Part shown: positions 10,672 to 23,445 of the stretch, in pieces
Position numbering within the stretch: the stretch's first letter is position 1
How the letters are laid out: every line of letters starts with the position of its first letter
From: Solen grandis
Taxonomy: Eukaryota > Mollusca > Bivalvia > Adapedonta > Solenidae
Direction of reading: 5' to 3'
Assembly: GCA_021229015.1 (NCBI GenBank)
Contig: CM037789.1
Coordinates: 26,918,782 to 26,982,781 of the forward strand
DNA: 64,000 nt
The notes under the pieces: model-generated
Seen by the model: only the letters and a program-made list of their open reading frames with translations
Database searches by the model: none
What the model was told of the DNA's origin: nothing
Made by a program: the position numbers and the translations under genes

Positions 10672-13345
10672 ATCAGTAGCAATATTGTCGCTGTCATAAC
10701 AGAAGTCGCCATCATAATCATCATCATTACTGTCGTTAGATATCACCAATACTATCGCTAATATCGCAATCATCACGATCATTAATGTCGTTAGATATCA
10801 CCAATACTATCGCTAATATCGCAATCATCATCATCATCATTACTGTCGTTAGATATCACCAATACTATCGCTAATATCGCAATCATCACCATCATCATCA
10901 TTACTGTCGTTAGATATCACCAATACTGTCGCTAATAACGAATCATTACCAACATCATCATTACTGTCGTTAGATATCACCAATACTGTCGCTAATAACG
11001 AATCATTACCATCATCATCATTACTGTCGTTAGATATCACCAATACTGTCGCTAATAACGAATCATCACCATCATCATTACTGTCGTTAGATATCACTAA
11101 TACTGTCGCTAATAATGAATAATCACTATCATCATTACTGTCGTTAGATATCACTAATACTGTCGCTAATAACGAATCATCACTATCATCATTACTGTCG
11201 ATAGATATCACTAATACTGTCGCTAATAACGAATCATCACCATCATCATTACTGTCGTTAGATATCACTAATACTGTCGCTAATAACGAATAATCACCAT
11301 CATCATTACTGTCGATAGATAGCACTAATACTGTCGCTAATAACGAATCATCACCATCATCATTACTGTAGTTAGATATCACTAATACTGTCGCTAATAA
11401 CGAATCATCACCATCATCATTATTGTCGTTAGATATCACTAATACTGTCGCTAATAACGAATAATCACCATCATCATTACTGTCGTTAGATATCACCAAT
11501 ACTGTCGCTAATAACGAATAATCACCATCATCATTACTGTCGTTAGATATCACTAATACTGTCGCTAATAACGAATAATCACCATCATCATTACTGTCGT
11601 TAGATATCACCAATACTGTCGCTAATAACGAATCATCACTATCATCATTACTGTCGTTTGATATCACTAATTCTGTCGCTAATAACGAATAATCACCATC
11701 ATCATTACTGTCGTTAGATATCACTAATACTGTCGCTAATAACGAATAATCACCATCATCATTACTGTCGTTAGATATCACTAATACTGTCGCTAATAAC
11801 GAATAATCACCATCATCATTACTGTCGTTAGATATCACTAATACTGTCGCTAATAACGAATCATCAGCATCATCATTACTGTCGTTAGATATCACTAATA
11901 CTGTCGCTAATAACGAATAATCACCATCATCATTACTGTCGTTAGATATCACTATAACTGTCGCTAATAACGAATAATCACCATCATCATTACTGTCGTT
12001 AGATATCACTAATACTGTCGCTAATAACGAATAATCACCATCATCATTACTGTCGTGATATATCTTAATACTGTCGCTAATAACGAATCATCACTATCAT
12101 CATTACTGTCGTTAGATATCACTAATACTGTCGCTAATAACGAATAATCACCATCATCATTACTGTCGTTAGATATCACTAATACTGTCGCTAATAACGA
12201 ATCATCACCATCATCATTACTGTCGTTTGATATCACTAATTCTGTCGCTAATAACGAACAATCACTATCATCATTACTGTCGTTAGATATCACTAATACT
12301 GTCGCAAATAACGAATAATCACCATCATCATTACTGTCGTTAGATATCACTAATACTGTCGCTAATAACGAATAATCACCATCATCATTACTGTCGTTAG
12401 ATATCACTAATACTGTCGCGAATAACGAATCATCAGCATCATCATTACTGTCGTTAGATATCACTAATACTGTCGCTAATAACGAATCATAACTATCATC
12501 ATTACTGTCGTTAGATATCACTATAACTGTCGCTAATAACGAATAATCACCATCATCATTACTGTCGTTAGATATCACTAATACTGTCGCTAATAACGAA
12601 TAATCACCATCATCATCATTACTGTCGTTAGATATCACTAATACTGTCGCTAATAACGAATAATCACCATCATCATTACTGTCGTTAGATATCACTAATA
12701 CTGTCGCTAATAACGAATCATCACCATTATCATTACTGTCGTTAGATATCACTAATACTGTCGCTAATAACGAATAATCACCATCATCATTACTGTCGTT
12801 AGATATCACTAATACTGTCGCTAATAACGAATCATCACCATCATCATTACTGTCGTTAGATATCACTAATACTTTCGCTAATAACGAATCATCACCATCA
12901 TCATTACTGTCGTTAGATATCACTAATACTGTCGCTAATAACGAATCATCACCATCATCATTACTGTCGTTAGATATCACTAATACTGTCGCTAATAACG
13001 AATCATCACCATCATCATTACTGTCGTTAGATATCACTAATACTGTCGCTAATAACGAATAATCACCATTATCATTACTGTCGTTAGATATCACTAATAC
13101 TGTCGCTAATAACGAATCATCACTATCATCATTACTGTCGTTAGATATCACTAACACTGTCGCTAATAACGAATAATCACCATCATCATTACTGTCGTTA
13201 AAAATTACTAATACTGTCGCTAATAACGAATATCACCATCATCATTATGTCGTTAGATATCACTAATACTTCGCTAAAACAATCATCATCTTACTTCGTA
13301 GATATCACAATCGTTAGATATCACCCATGCTATCGCTAATATTGC
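10672..13345. repeat. 57-bp minisatellite array, ~45 copies
   Basis: A head-to-tail array with a 57-bp unit containing 'ctgtcgctaataacgaat', 'caccatcatcatt' and 'gtcgttagatatcac'. Units differ by point changes (for example AATAATC versus AATCATC) and by CAT-triplet gains, so most are 57 or 60 bp. Because 57 is a multiple of 3, the minus strand is open through 10849-12009 and 12021-13157, each unit reading VISNDSNDDGDYSLLATVL. The consensus unit has no ATG in that frame, both long frames start only at GTG, and a disrupted unit near 12050-12065 breaks the frame. Array edges (10672-10850 and 13200-13345) are more diverged than the centre, as expected from unequal exchange. I regard it as non-coding until shown otherwise. 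Confidence 0.95.
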
Positions 13346-13349
13346 AATT

Positions 13350-14850
13350 ATCATCATCATGAAGAAGAAAACAACAATTACTACCACGAATTTAACATTC
13401 ACTATTTTCATACAAAAGAATGACTATAATATGTTTGTGGAACGATAAATCCAGTAAACAAACAAATAAGCTTACCTGAAATTCATCCAGCGCTTTCATC
13501 AAATGCAGATGATTACTTAAGATGCTGGATATAAACACGATGATATATTTATATATTACTATGAAACAGTCGCGTAATTGATCTATTTTAAGCAATTCAT
13601 GATTCATGGTTTAGCCTGCAAGAAAATTTACAATCATCATATTATATACAAGCTGTCGGCTTTCGTCACAGTCAGTGATTTGTATTTGCATCCTAGTTGA
13701 TCTATTAATTTTTTTCTTATTTCTCTCCTTTCATCCTCTTTATAATGAACAAACTACCGGGTAAATAAGATAAATATGGACAGCAGAATGTATAGAGCGA
13801 GATCAGCGTGCAAAGTAAGTTATTTGTTTTTACTTTTATCAATTATCTCAACCAGTGTGATACAAATGTAATACTAGGTACGTGATACAGGTTTGGAAAA
13901 CGTTGGGACCTTGATACAAGTTTCTTTCTTTTTTGTTTCTGTAGGAAACAGATAGAACACCAGTAGTATCATACATAGATATATAATAAAACGAAATATC
14001 TGTTCGGTGCCAGCCCCAGGAAAAGCTTCATGTAGAAGACCTTTATCACAGATGTAGAACCTGGCCAGTTGGCAAGTAACTTATATAAGAGGAAGTAAAA
14101 TGAATGGACATGACATCTGATTGATTTGAATTCATTTTCGATTTTAACAACCTCTCTCACAATATACCGTCTTTGTTTTTTGCTTTTATTTTGTTGGAAG
14201 GACAAAGCCTGTATTAATCAACACGTTTTAAGCAGCCATTATTCACATTCCCAAAGGAACATTTGCTTTTCATATCCGACCCCCATTTACCAACCATATT
14301 GGCTCATCAGACTCTTGAACTAGAAATACATGTACTGTTAAAAGTGACAAATACCCCCACTGCCCTTTGACACAGAATATAAAGCATTCATACGACTTTT
14401 CACTGTTCTGGATTGGCGCACCGGTATGTCTCGGATAGTGGTCAACCGTGGCGGCACCGTAGCAAATTGGGATAATCCATGTTGATCCGGCTCGGTTCGG
14501 CTCACTGTCCGGATTATTTAAAATTCAATATAACCGGTAGTCATCGGCGTTGTCCGGGCAAGTCCGGCATAACGTCGGTATATACAGGCGCATGTCTTAT
14601 TCATGCATGAATATTCATCAGAAAAGGAATAAACAAAATTGATTTAATCAGACTTTATAACTTTTGTTACTCCTCTTCATCAGTGTGCATTGTATTACCG
14701 TAATTCTGGTTTGGACAGATATTGTGTTCAATTTGATCCGGCAATTAAGCATTGTTTACGGTAATCTGACCTTGAAATATACAGGGAGAGGCAGGGTGCA
14801 TCATGATATTTATACTAATGGCAAACGTTTTCGGGTTTCGATGTAATTTT
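13350..14850. other. No gene seen
   Basis: No exon supported. The stretch 14400-14600 is distinctly GC-richer, with several 'ccgg' motifs (for example 'tccggctcggttcggctcac'), and looks like an old inserted element, but I cannot define its ends. Confidence 0.4.
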
Positions 14851-14853
14851 GAC

Positions 14854-15075
14854 TTAACCCTTTAACTCATGAATATCCATGAACAGATTTACGACTTGAT
14901 GAATATCAATTAACTAGAATTTTAAATGGTATATGAAGAAATGGATTTATTTTGCTGAACAGACTGTATAGAATAGAATTTGAGCTTCAATATTTTATGA
15001 GTCATCAGAACAGACCCTGATCAGACTGCTTCTAGAAGTCTAATCTGGGTCTGCTTTGTTACCAATGCGTCAAAA
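14854..15075 (+). mobile_element. Hairpin MITE, family 2, TTAACCC end
   Basis: Left end TTAACCCTTTAACTCATGAA. The interior has the palindromic pair 'cagaccctgatcagactgct' / 'ctaatctgggtctgctttg' around a TTCTAGAAG centre. Related to the copy at 43607-43859 (both carry a CAGACCC..GATCAGACTGCT core). The right end is eroded, so its boundary is approximate. The TTAACCC start also resembles the family-1 MITEs. Confidence 0.55.
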
Positions 15076-15079
15076 TAGG

Positions 15080-15255
15080 TCTACTGTATATAGAATTATT
15101 AATTTTCGTTAATTTTGTGGATGGCTTTATCCACGAAAACTGTTCATTTTATTTTTAGATCATGGATCCATGAATATATGTTCCAACGAAATTTAATTTA
15201 TAACAGAGTCTACGAAATTTAATGTAAACGAAAATTAATGACTTTACAGTATATG
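15080..15255. mobile_element. Imperfect foldback element
   Basis: Ends TACTGTATA (left) and ACAGTATA (right), with inner arms 'taattttcgtt' and 'aacgaaaatta'. Similar sequence with the GACATTAAAT..TATGTAC signature occurs near 3380-3560 and 48545-48730, so this is a dispersed non-autonomous family. No coding. Confidence 0.5.
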
Positions 15256-15537
15256 GAATAAAGGTTTAAAACTGGACCTGTAAATGAGAAAGTGTGGTTT
15301 GTAATTTGGAACCGTTTTATTGATTTTTCTCATCATGGATCTTGTAGCTGTGAGAGCTGAACTATTTCATTCATAACGTTTTCCGCCTACGCAAACAGGT
15401 GCAGGTATATCGTTCCCGCTAGAGGGCATTGAATTAGGATATTCGGTATTGTCATGTTCGCAATGCACAGTAAACAACGCAACATAACACTGTTTCTACT
15501 ATCCCTCGTTAATGTTGGTGAAATATTTGTTTGTTTG

Positions 15538-15836
15538 TTTATTCGGTTTAACGTCCCCCGACAGTGTATTTCAGTTATTTAGAGACGAGATCTCCTTGAG
15601 GTAGATATAGTGCTACCACACTGCAGTATCACGCATTACACATGTGGCATGATACCACACCCAGTCACATTATCCTGACACCGGGCCAACCAGTCCTGCA
15701 ACTACCCATTATATGCTGAGCGCCAAGCAAGGGAGCTATAACAGTACCAATTTTACGACTTTGGTATGTCGCGGCCGGGGATCGAACCCACGACCTCCTT
15801 CTCCCGAGGCGAACGCTCAAACCATTCGGCCAAGGG
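15538..15836 (-). mobile_element. tRNA-derived SINE, full length, minus strand
   Basis: Reverse complement of the 4389-4675 family. The tail 'ggtttaacgtcccccgacag' is at the left, then the core 'cactgcagtatcacgc', then 'gctgagcgccaagcaaggga'. The head B-box 'ggggatcgaaccc' lies at 15778-15790, with 'ttcggccaagggg' at the A-box position. A better-preserved head than at 4389. Confidence 0.85.
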
Positions 15837-15849
15837 GACTTATAAACTC

Positions 15850-17640
15850 GACAAGAGAAGGTAACACTGGATGGGAAAACGCTATTTTCGAAAACGCCTA
15901 CTTCTGGGAAATCGGTTAAATACAGATACGGTGTCCCCGAAAAAATGTTTGCATTACAACGGGACAAGTTTTGCAACGTGACGTCTTCACCAGTTCTGGA
16001 TAGTGAATTTAGAATCTGTGAAGTGAGCGCTTGCTCGAAGAAAGGATGTTATCAGTCATGTGATATAGATTTTAAAATTCTAAATATAGTATAGCTGGTG
16101 ACACTATTGCCTGTGGTGGAGGAACCACCTTTTTTTTAAATCACGGAACGTTGCACTGGATGACCATGCGCGTCTGTATGTGAGAATTTATCGACACACA
16201 GAGAGTTGAAAATCACATTCTTAATCAAGAACCGTTTGTGATCGAGCAGCCTTTAAGAACGTTGGGTAAATTAAATTTCTGTCAATTCATAATTTCTACA
16301 TCAGTAACTTCGTAAAAGCACATTATTATATTGGCGAGGAAGTATTCTATCGTTTTTAAGGAAAAAAGCAAAACATTAGCATGTATTTTTTTCTTCATAT
16401 TTGTATAGTCCAGTTTAACTATAAAAACTTAATAAAATTGATACCTAAAATATTTTATAATATATTAAGGCAATATAAGATGAATTTCTCTTCTTGGTGT
16501 TTCTGTTGCTATTGTTTTATATGTATGTTTTGTACTAAATGTGATTGAACACATTGAGTGCTTGTATTAATATTGTAATACTTGACCAAATAGCCATCAT
16601 GTTTTTAGTCTATGTTGAACAAATCAGAAAACCATTCTTTCGTTATCTATCTTTTATATTTTTTTAATCAATACATTGGTTTTTATGTATGCTTTTTGTT
16701 ATTTAGTTATCTATTATCTACTGGCGTGCGCCTGCAAGTCATTTGATTAAAATACATTACTTTTTCATACGTTCGACTCCTGTGTCTTAACATAGGAAGT
16801 AAATACAATATCGTAAGTGGTAGTTGTTTTTATAATCACAAACCTATTTACACAGATTAATCATATATAGTGAATTAATTCAACTTGGGAAGCCATAAGT
16901 CAGTTTGGTTATTTGGTAAAGTTATTCAGTAGAAAGACAATATGTGATTTGATTTTATGCGTTTAGAAATCTTTAAGGTAATCCATTCATCATTAAATTA
17001 CAACAATGGTCCTTTAAATGCTGAAATGACACTAGTGGGGATGCAATCATCTATTGACTTTGTGGCTCTTAAAATTGCTCTTAGTCTATAAAGGCTTGTA
17101 TTTACTATAAAATTCCCATTATCCCAGTTAAATGATGGATTTTCTTTATTAATTGTTGGAAGTATCTCTTATCTAAACATATGTTTTGATTATTTAGTAT
17201 TTTAAATATAAACACATGCCTTTTTCTCGTTTTGATGTCTTAGTTCATATATTTTACTGAATACCTTAACTAATCTAGGTATGTTTGTTGTTTTTTTTCA
17301 AAATATTCATATCAATATTTTTCAGTATGCAAATGCATACCTGAATATATGCCTGGAATTCATTTTCACGGGTAACATAGCTCCATATTGTAAATGATGA
17401 TGAAGCCCGGACTTTTTTGAATGTTTGTATTGTCAATATATCGCAATTCCTCTTCACGTGATTACATGTGTAATGGTCACGTGATGAGCTATTGTCAAGG
17501 TGAAAAAAGTCATTTAATTATTAAACGTGAAATAAATGGTTTAAAAGAAAAAAGACACATTTGCGTTATTATTTCTATTTTATTAATTCCGGATTAACAT
17601 AGGATACAGCATGATAAAATGAAGCACATTCTGATATTGG
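15850..17640. other. No gene seen
   Basis: AT-rich unique DNA with no supported exon, RNA gene or repeat family. Confidence 0.45.
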
Positions 17641-17644
17641 ACAG

Positions 17645-17835
17645 TAGACCATTTCACTCCGAAATGAGACGTAAACCTACGTAAATCAACGAGCACTTAT
17701 CGAACACCCAATTAACATGCTGGTGTAAAATTTCACGCATTGTTCAATGGGAAATAAACATACACTTGATATTTTTCCCAAATCGGCGAATTATAATTCT
17801 ACAGGGTATTGCCGATCCTCTGGTCAAATGGTCTA
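17645..17835. mobile_element. Candidate short TIR element (MITE)
   Basis: A 10-bp perfect terminal inverted repeat, TAGACCATTT at 17645-17654 and AAATGGTCTA at 17826-17835, bounds a 191-bp non-coding segment. Only one copy is present here and no target-site duplication is clear. Confidence 0.35.
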
Positions 17836-17839
17836 TTGT

Positions 17840-19425
17840 ATAATAATATTATTGCTGATAATACCATCAAGCCACACGGAAACCTCGTTCTGTGGAAACA
17901 ACTCCTTGACGAATTCCTACTAAGTGATTACAGCCCTTACATATTAATTTCAAATTTCGCCACTATTCTACTTATTTTTTTGATTTTTCATTTTATTAAA
18001 AAAAAAATAAAAAAATAAACGTGCATCTTTTGTGTCATGTTACGAACCAAGATCTTTGGTAGCATGTAACGAAATGCATTAAAAAGTAAAAACTAAGAAA
18101 ACTTAGATTAATAACGTGTTGTTTTATTTATTCCAAATATTGAGAAAAACACACATTCGGTCTTATGGAATTTTACCTAGTGTTTCTTGGGCAGATACAT
18201 TTTAAAGCAAATTGTTGACGATATGACGATCAGGATAGCTTACTTTGACCGTGTTGTGCTAAAAGAATAAATACGAACAACAAGAAACATATTACTCATC
18301 TCTTCGAATCATCACTTGCATGCAATAGCTGGAATATTGACTTCACTAGTGTACATAGGCGTCTCACCTTCTACACAAATTTCCTTTAAAACACAAACAC
18401 ACTTGCCAAAATTTTAATCAGTTTTCTTTTTAAGGTTTAGCTTTAAAGAAATTGTATGGCATGCATTTGGAGTTCAATGTGATATTTTCTGTTTACCAGT
18501 GTACTTAATTGCAATGTTAAGACCACTTACAATTCTAAATTAACCTGGAATATGTTACAACATCTTGCATAGCGATATCTCAACAAAAATATAATATGAT
18601 AAATTAACATGCCAATGATAAAAATAAAACAATAATAAAAGAATTGATAAAAACATACATACATGTAAAAACTCTTTCTTACAAGTACATGTATATAAAC
18701 TTATCCATTTATAATCACAAATACATTTCATACAAAATATAATTTTATATACATGTACACATTCACTTTCTAGGAATTGAAAAAGGGAGTTTACATCCCT
18801 TTTATTCTAGTTTTGAAGGTCTGTTGGAAATAAGGATATGCCTTCAGACTTCAGCCTGAGATTTTATAACAATCAGAACTGCCATTACAGTGAAGATAAT
18901 GCAGAGCACATAACTGTGTCACTGATATTATGTAAATGTGTGCAATCCTTGCGCACAGAACCAATAATCAAACGCGGTATACAACCGTCTTTTTTCCAGT
19001 ACTAGGGCAAGGTACCACTAGTCACGGACTCCTTTGATTTAAAGGAAAATGTTGTTTAACTAAAGTCACAGGCTGGTATCTGAATTCCCATTCCCTTCTG
19101 AATATGTACATGATTAGGTTATAAAACAAAACAACAGCTAATAGAAAGGGTTTATAATTAACTCATCTCCTATCGCAGGATTTACAAATCGATATTTGGC
19201 AGGCAATTCGATATTACGTATTCCTTGTATATAAAAAATACAGGTGCTATCTATATAGTTCCATACATCTAGCTTGTCAGGGATCAACTGTTGTCCCTTT
19301 ACATTTAGAGCCATTTATAACCCGAGAACTTTATCAAACCATCAAGTTTGATTAATTCCGGAAATTGTCGAGAGGCTATTGTAACTACATATAAATAAAG
19401 AAGGAGTTACATCAGTTTTGCACAA
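17840..19425. other. No gene seen
   Basis: AT-rich. Many 'acatgta' motifs at 18655-18760. No exon, and no repeat boundary could be set. Confidence 0.4.
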
Positions 19426-19440
19426 AAGTCTGGAATTGCT

Positions 19441-19634
19441 TAGTTTAAACTTATTTATTTTACGTCGATTGGAAAACAAGTTCTTACAACTTATACTGAT
19501 CCCTCTCGACGGTTCCTGGGTTGGACTAGTACTTTGCGCCCGGGATGGTCATGAAGAGTTCTTGCCTCCAACGGGGTTCGAACCCAAAACCTTCGGATCC
19601 GTAATCGGAAACGTTACCATTGGACCACGGCGCC
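19441..19634 (-). mobile_element. tRNA-derived SINE with target-site duplication
   Basis: Flanked by an exact 11-bp direct repeat, CTGGAATTGCT, at 19430-19440 and 19635-19645. On the minus strand the element starts with a tRNA-like head, GGCGCCGTGGTCCAATGG (A box), and has the B box GGGTTCGAACCCC. The body follows with 'catgaccatcccgggcgcaa' and 'gtccaacccaggaac', and the 3' tail is AT-rich. This is the reference copy for this family in the window (others at 7035, 10385, 22495, 46865, 47060 and 53890). Confidence 0.9.
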
Positions 19635-19649
19635 CTGGAATTGCTAGTG

Positions 19650-21110
19650 TATTTTGTTTAATTTTGAATATAAATAACAACACATTTCAGACTCCTCCAG
19701 TTCACAAAATCGTAAGGAACCGTGGGTCGACTCCGGACTTGCCTCTTAAGCTCGTCGAACAGCTGCTTAATAACATTTGTATTGGAATATATCCAGATTA
19801 GATTTATTTTGTAAATACAGTAAAACCGCACTAATGAGATCAAGCATTTTGGTCTTAATGGCGAGCTGTTCTCTTTATTGAGTTGGACAATCCAGCATAT
19901 ATTTGTTTTGTTGTTTTTGGGGGTGGATGTTAGTCAACTATGTTCTGATTAGCAAGGTTAGAAAAACACGTTTCAATTGCCACTTGGGGCGCAATATGCA
20001 ATAGGTTGTTTGTCTCTTTACCAATGTTGGTGACCATTGAAATATATAGGGGAAATCATTCCGAAAAAACATTTGTATAAGTCAGTTTCCGGTATTATTA
20101 AGTTGATCGCAATGTGAGGTTTTATCATTTTTGTAGACAAACAACCTAACGCTTGAACTCTAACACTACTGCTCAAACTTTACTTCATGCAAATTTTAAA
20201 TCAACAGAACATAAATCAGACATGTTAACCTGGCGAGGAAAAAAGTGTCAAGCGGTTATAGGGTTATTGCCAAGACACAAACTGAGATGGATGGACATGA
20301 ATGTTTAATTACAATGAAAATGAAATTTTACATGCAGTAAATTTTGCCTCTCTGTATGTATTATATGACTAAAAAGTGATTATTTTTATGAAGGATGAGA
20401 ACTTTTAGTCAATAATCATTTGCTTAGACAAATATATTCTAAACATAATGATCAGAACTATAAAATGTTGCCTCTGTTTGACCACAGAAAAACAATAAAT
20501 ATATGAGACTGACCATCTGATTTTATATTGCTCAAAACAATTAGTTCTTAGAAAGGCAAATTCGTATATATTCAGCAATATGTAAGATGATACACATAAA
20601 ATTATAAGTACACAAAGGGGCCATAATGACCATATATATTGCTCAAATGAGTCTCACAGATTTTCATCAAAATGCAATGATATCATAAATTTGCATTGGT
20701 CAAAATTGTTTCAAAATGTGGATGCTTGAGAGAAAACAATTTGAAAAATCTGTCATTTTTAGACAAATCAGAGACAAAAGTTTTGTATCTACCAGATTGA
20801 TATTTACCGTAATTGAACTAGATTGTAATATATTTTCTAATGTTATGTTGGAAGAAAGTTGCTTTAGAAAGACAGATGCTAAAGTGAAAACATGACGAAA
20901 TTGTGCAACTCTTGGGTAAGGGTTTGATTAATCCTAAGTTCAAAAACAATTGAAAATGACCGCGATTGTATGGTCATAAACAGTATCTAAAATCTGTTCA
21001 GGACTGTTTTATATGTGAATGCTAGACTAAAAACATGTACATCGATAACAATTTTTTATGAAAAAAAAAATGAGACATAAACTTTGATGGTCCCAAGCTT
21101 ATATGAAGTC
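19650..21110. other. No gene seen
   Basis: AT-rich unique DNA. No supported exons or repeats. Confidence 0.45.
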
Positions 21111-21126
21111 TGAAACATCTCCTGGT

Positions 21127-21410
21127 ATGTTTAAACTGGATATAGATTGTAGAAAAGTACAATAACAAGTAAAAATACAAAAATGATAAATATATCCTAT
21201 ACATACAATGGCTTTTTGGAAAATCATCTTTAAACCCAGTGTTCAAACGAACACAGCAGAGATTTGAAGTCCAGAACCTCTCGTTTTTAGATTAAACTGG
21301 ATATAGATTGTAAGAAAATGCAACAAAAATAGTGTTATCTATAAAAATATACAAATGGTAAAAATATCCTATACATACAGTGGCTTTATAGAAAATCATG
21401 GTTAAACCCA
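21127..21410. repeat. Two tandem diverged copies of a ~120-bp segment
   Basis: The stretch 'taaactggatatagattgta' through 'atcctatacatacaatggct' to 'aaaatcatctttaaaccca' at 21130-21240 recurs at 21293-21408 with scattered substitutions, spaced about 164 bp apart. Non-coding. Confidence 0.7.
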
Positions 21411-21424
21411 ACGATATTTGGTTT

Positions 21425-22250
21425 TTGCAGACAATATAGATAAAGAAATAAATTGGAATTTGCAGACAATATAGATAAAGACAGATATTGGAATTTGCAG
21501 ACAACATAGAAAAAGAAAGATATTGGAATTTGCAGACACTATGAGTGTAATAAGGTGGAATGTTTGTTAATAGGGCATATAGATTGATAAAGAATTACAG
21601 ATAACACATTTTACAAGATATATATTTTTAGAGATACATGTACATGATATAATACATATTTGTTCAGTTTGCTAAAGTTATTAGCTTGAAATAAATACAA
21701 TAACTTTCTTGCTTGCTAAGAGGGTGATCTTTAATTACATGCAGTAAGCCTACTTCATATCAAGTATTTGAACAATTTAATTATATTAACGTAGAATGTA
21801 TATTATCTGTATTATATTAAAGGTGTTTATGATGGAAATAAGGGGTCGGGGATAATTCACATAAACATTTAATTATAATGATCTCAGTTACAAGTTAATT
21901 TATTCAGTATTCTATATTGTCTGCAAAATCGAATCCAATTTTTTTATGCAAGTAAAGTTACGCGGCTTATTATTTTTTTGACCTGTCTGCAGGTTTCAGT
22001 TATGGCTACATACATGTAAATGTATTTAGTATTTTATATTGTCTGTAGATTTCAGATATGACTATATGTTGTATAACGTTCTGCAGTATTGCCTGCAAAA
22101 TTCAATAATCTTCAGAATTCATTTATGGCAATATACAAGTAGATTAATGCAGCATAAGTAGATTAATGCAGCATTCTGTATTGTAGGCGAAATTCAGTTA
22201 TAGCTATATATAAGTAAACGTGTAGTATTCCATATTGTCTGCCGACATGC
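21425..22250. repeat. Tandem and inverted 'tgcagacaatatag' repeats
   Basis: A ~37-bp unit (ggaatttgcagacaatatag..) repeats three to four times at 21425-21540. The opposite orientation (tattctatattgtctgcaaa) recurs, diverged and spaced 40-80 bp, through 21908-22245. The two clusters could pair as a long imperfect stem. Non-coding. Confidence 0.6.
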
Positions 22251-22494
22251 ATGCAAACAGACGAGCTAAAAAATGATGAAAATCTTCAATACATGTATTA
22301 GAAAACATTATATATATTAGTTCTTGATCCAGGATGTGACCCAGATGAACGACTACTGTATGAAAAGAAGAATAACCACTTAAACCCAAACTTATACTAG
22401 TTTCAGTCTTACATTTTTCATTTTTTTTTAGTCAAATTCTTTTTAATCATAATTATTTCTCGATTTTAGGAAATCAATTATTATACTAATCTCT

Positions 22495-22640
22495 TTTGAT
22501 GATTTCTTGGTTAGACCAGTACTACTCGTATGTACCTGTGAAGGCCATGAAAGAATCTTGCCAAAATGGGGTTTATACCTACAGCCTCTGCAGTCATGTA
22601 TGCAACCTCTAGACAGCTACAACCTCTCAGTTATGTAATT
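22495..22640 (-). mobile_element. Decayed tRNA-derived SINE
   Basis: Shares the 'ttgg..agaccagtact' and 'gtgaaggccatgaaagaatcttgcc' body with the 19441-19634 family. The B-box is degenerate ('ggggtttatacctac') and the head is barely recognisable. Confidence 0.55.
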
Positions 22641-22722
22641 AAGAAAAAGCTGAATAAAACTTTGAAATATAGTGTGTTTTTCTGGCTTAATGATATATCA
22701 TATGAAGTCAAGTAATTAAGAC

Positions 22723-23042
22723 AAGAAGGCCATAGAGGCCCTGGATCGTTCACCTGTGTATAGTATTACCAAAGGAACATCTGTACTAAAACATATTGAA
22801 ATCTGGCCAGTAGTTTTGAAGGAGATTACTTTTAAGTTTTCATTTTTATTCTCTTTGTTGCCATGGCAACCATAGTTCTGCATGGATCAAGTTTATTTTA
22901 GCAACTTTTTGGAGGTTCACCCAAGGATGATCCATGCTAAGGTTAATCAAATTCTGTCCAGTGGTTTCAGATATGATGTAGTGTAAAGCAAATTGTTGAC
23001 GACGGACGCAGGGTGATCACAAAAGCTCACCTTGAGGTGAAG
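22723..23042 (+). repeat. GGCC-ended dispersed repeat, short copy
   Basis: Starts 'acaagaaggccatagaggcc' followed by 'ggatcgttcacctg', and ends 'gatcacaaaagctcaccttg'. Same termini style as 26262-27390. Contains 'ccatggcaaccatagttctg', also seen at 27598-27620. Confidence 0.7.
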
Positions 23043-23445
23043 TCAAGCTTTTTTTCATAGGTAGCTAAAAATGGTGGAATGGAACTTTACTCAATTAAAG
23101 AAAATAACATTGCTGTTATACATTTTCAGTGCAGCTAAATAGTTATTAGCAAACTTTCTATTGTAAGTCATATATAAACTCAATATTTCATTTGACATGG
23201 TTTCAAAGATCTAACATTCCCTTTTATGATTCTGGGAAAATCATCCATTACCAAGAGTTGGGTTTGCTATGAATAATTTTGAAGTTTGCCACTTGTTCAA
23301 TTCTACAAGTATGCGACAAACATGCCTTTTATTTTGTGGTTCATTTCCATTATTAATGCAACAACGTAATTAATAATCATCATTTTCCCATCTTTTATTA
23401 CAATAAAACCCTGTCACCTCGAGGCACCATTAGTGAATAAAACAA

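Noticed and set aside
10849..13157. Two ~380-residue 'proteins' of VISNDSNDD repeats
   Set aside because: No ATG in frame; they arise from a 57-bp (3n) minisatellite. Kept as a finding, not annotated as CDS.
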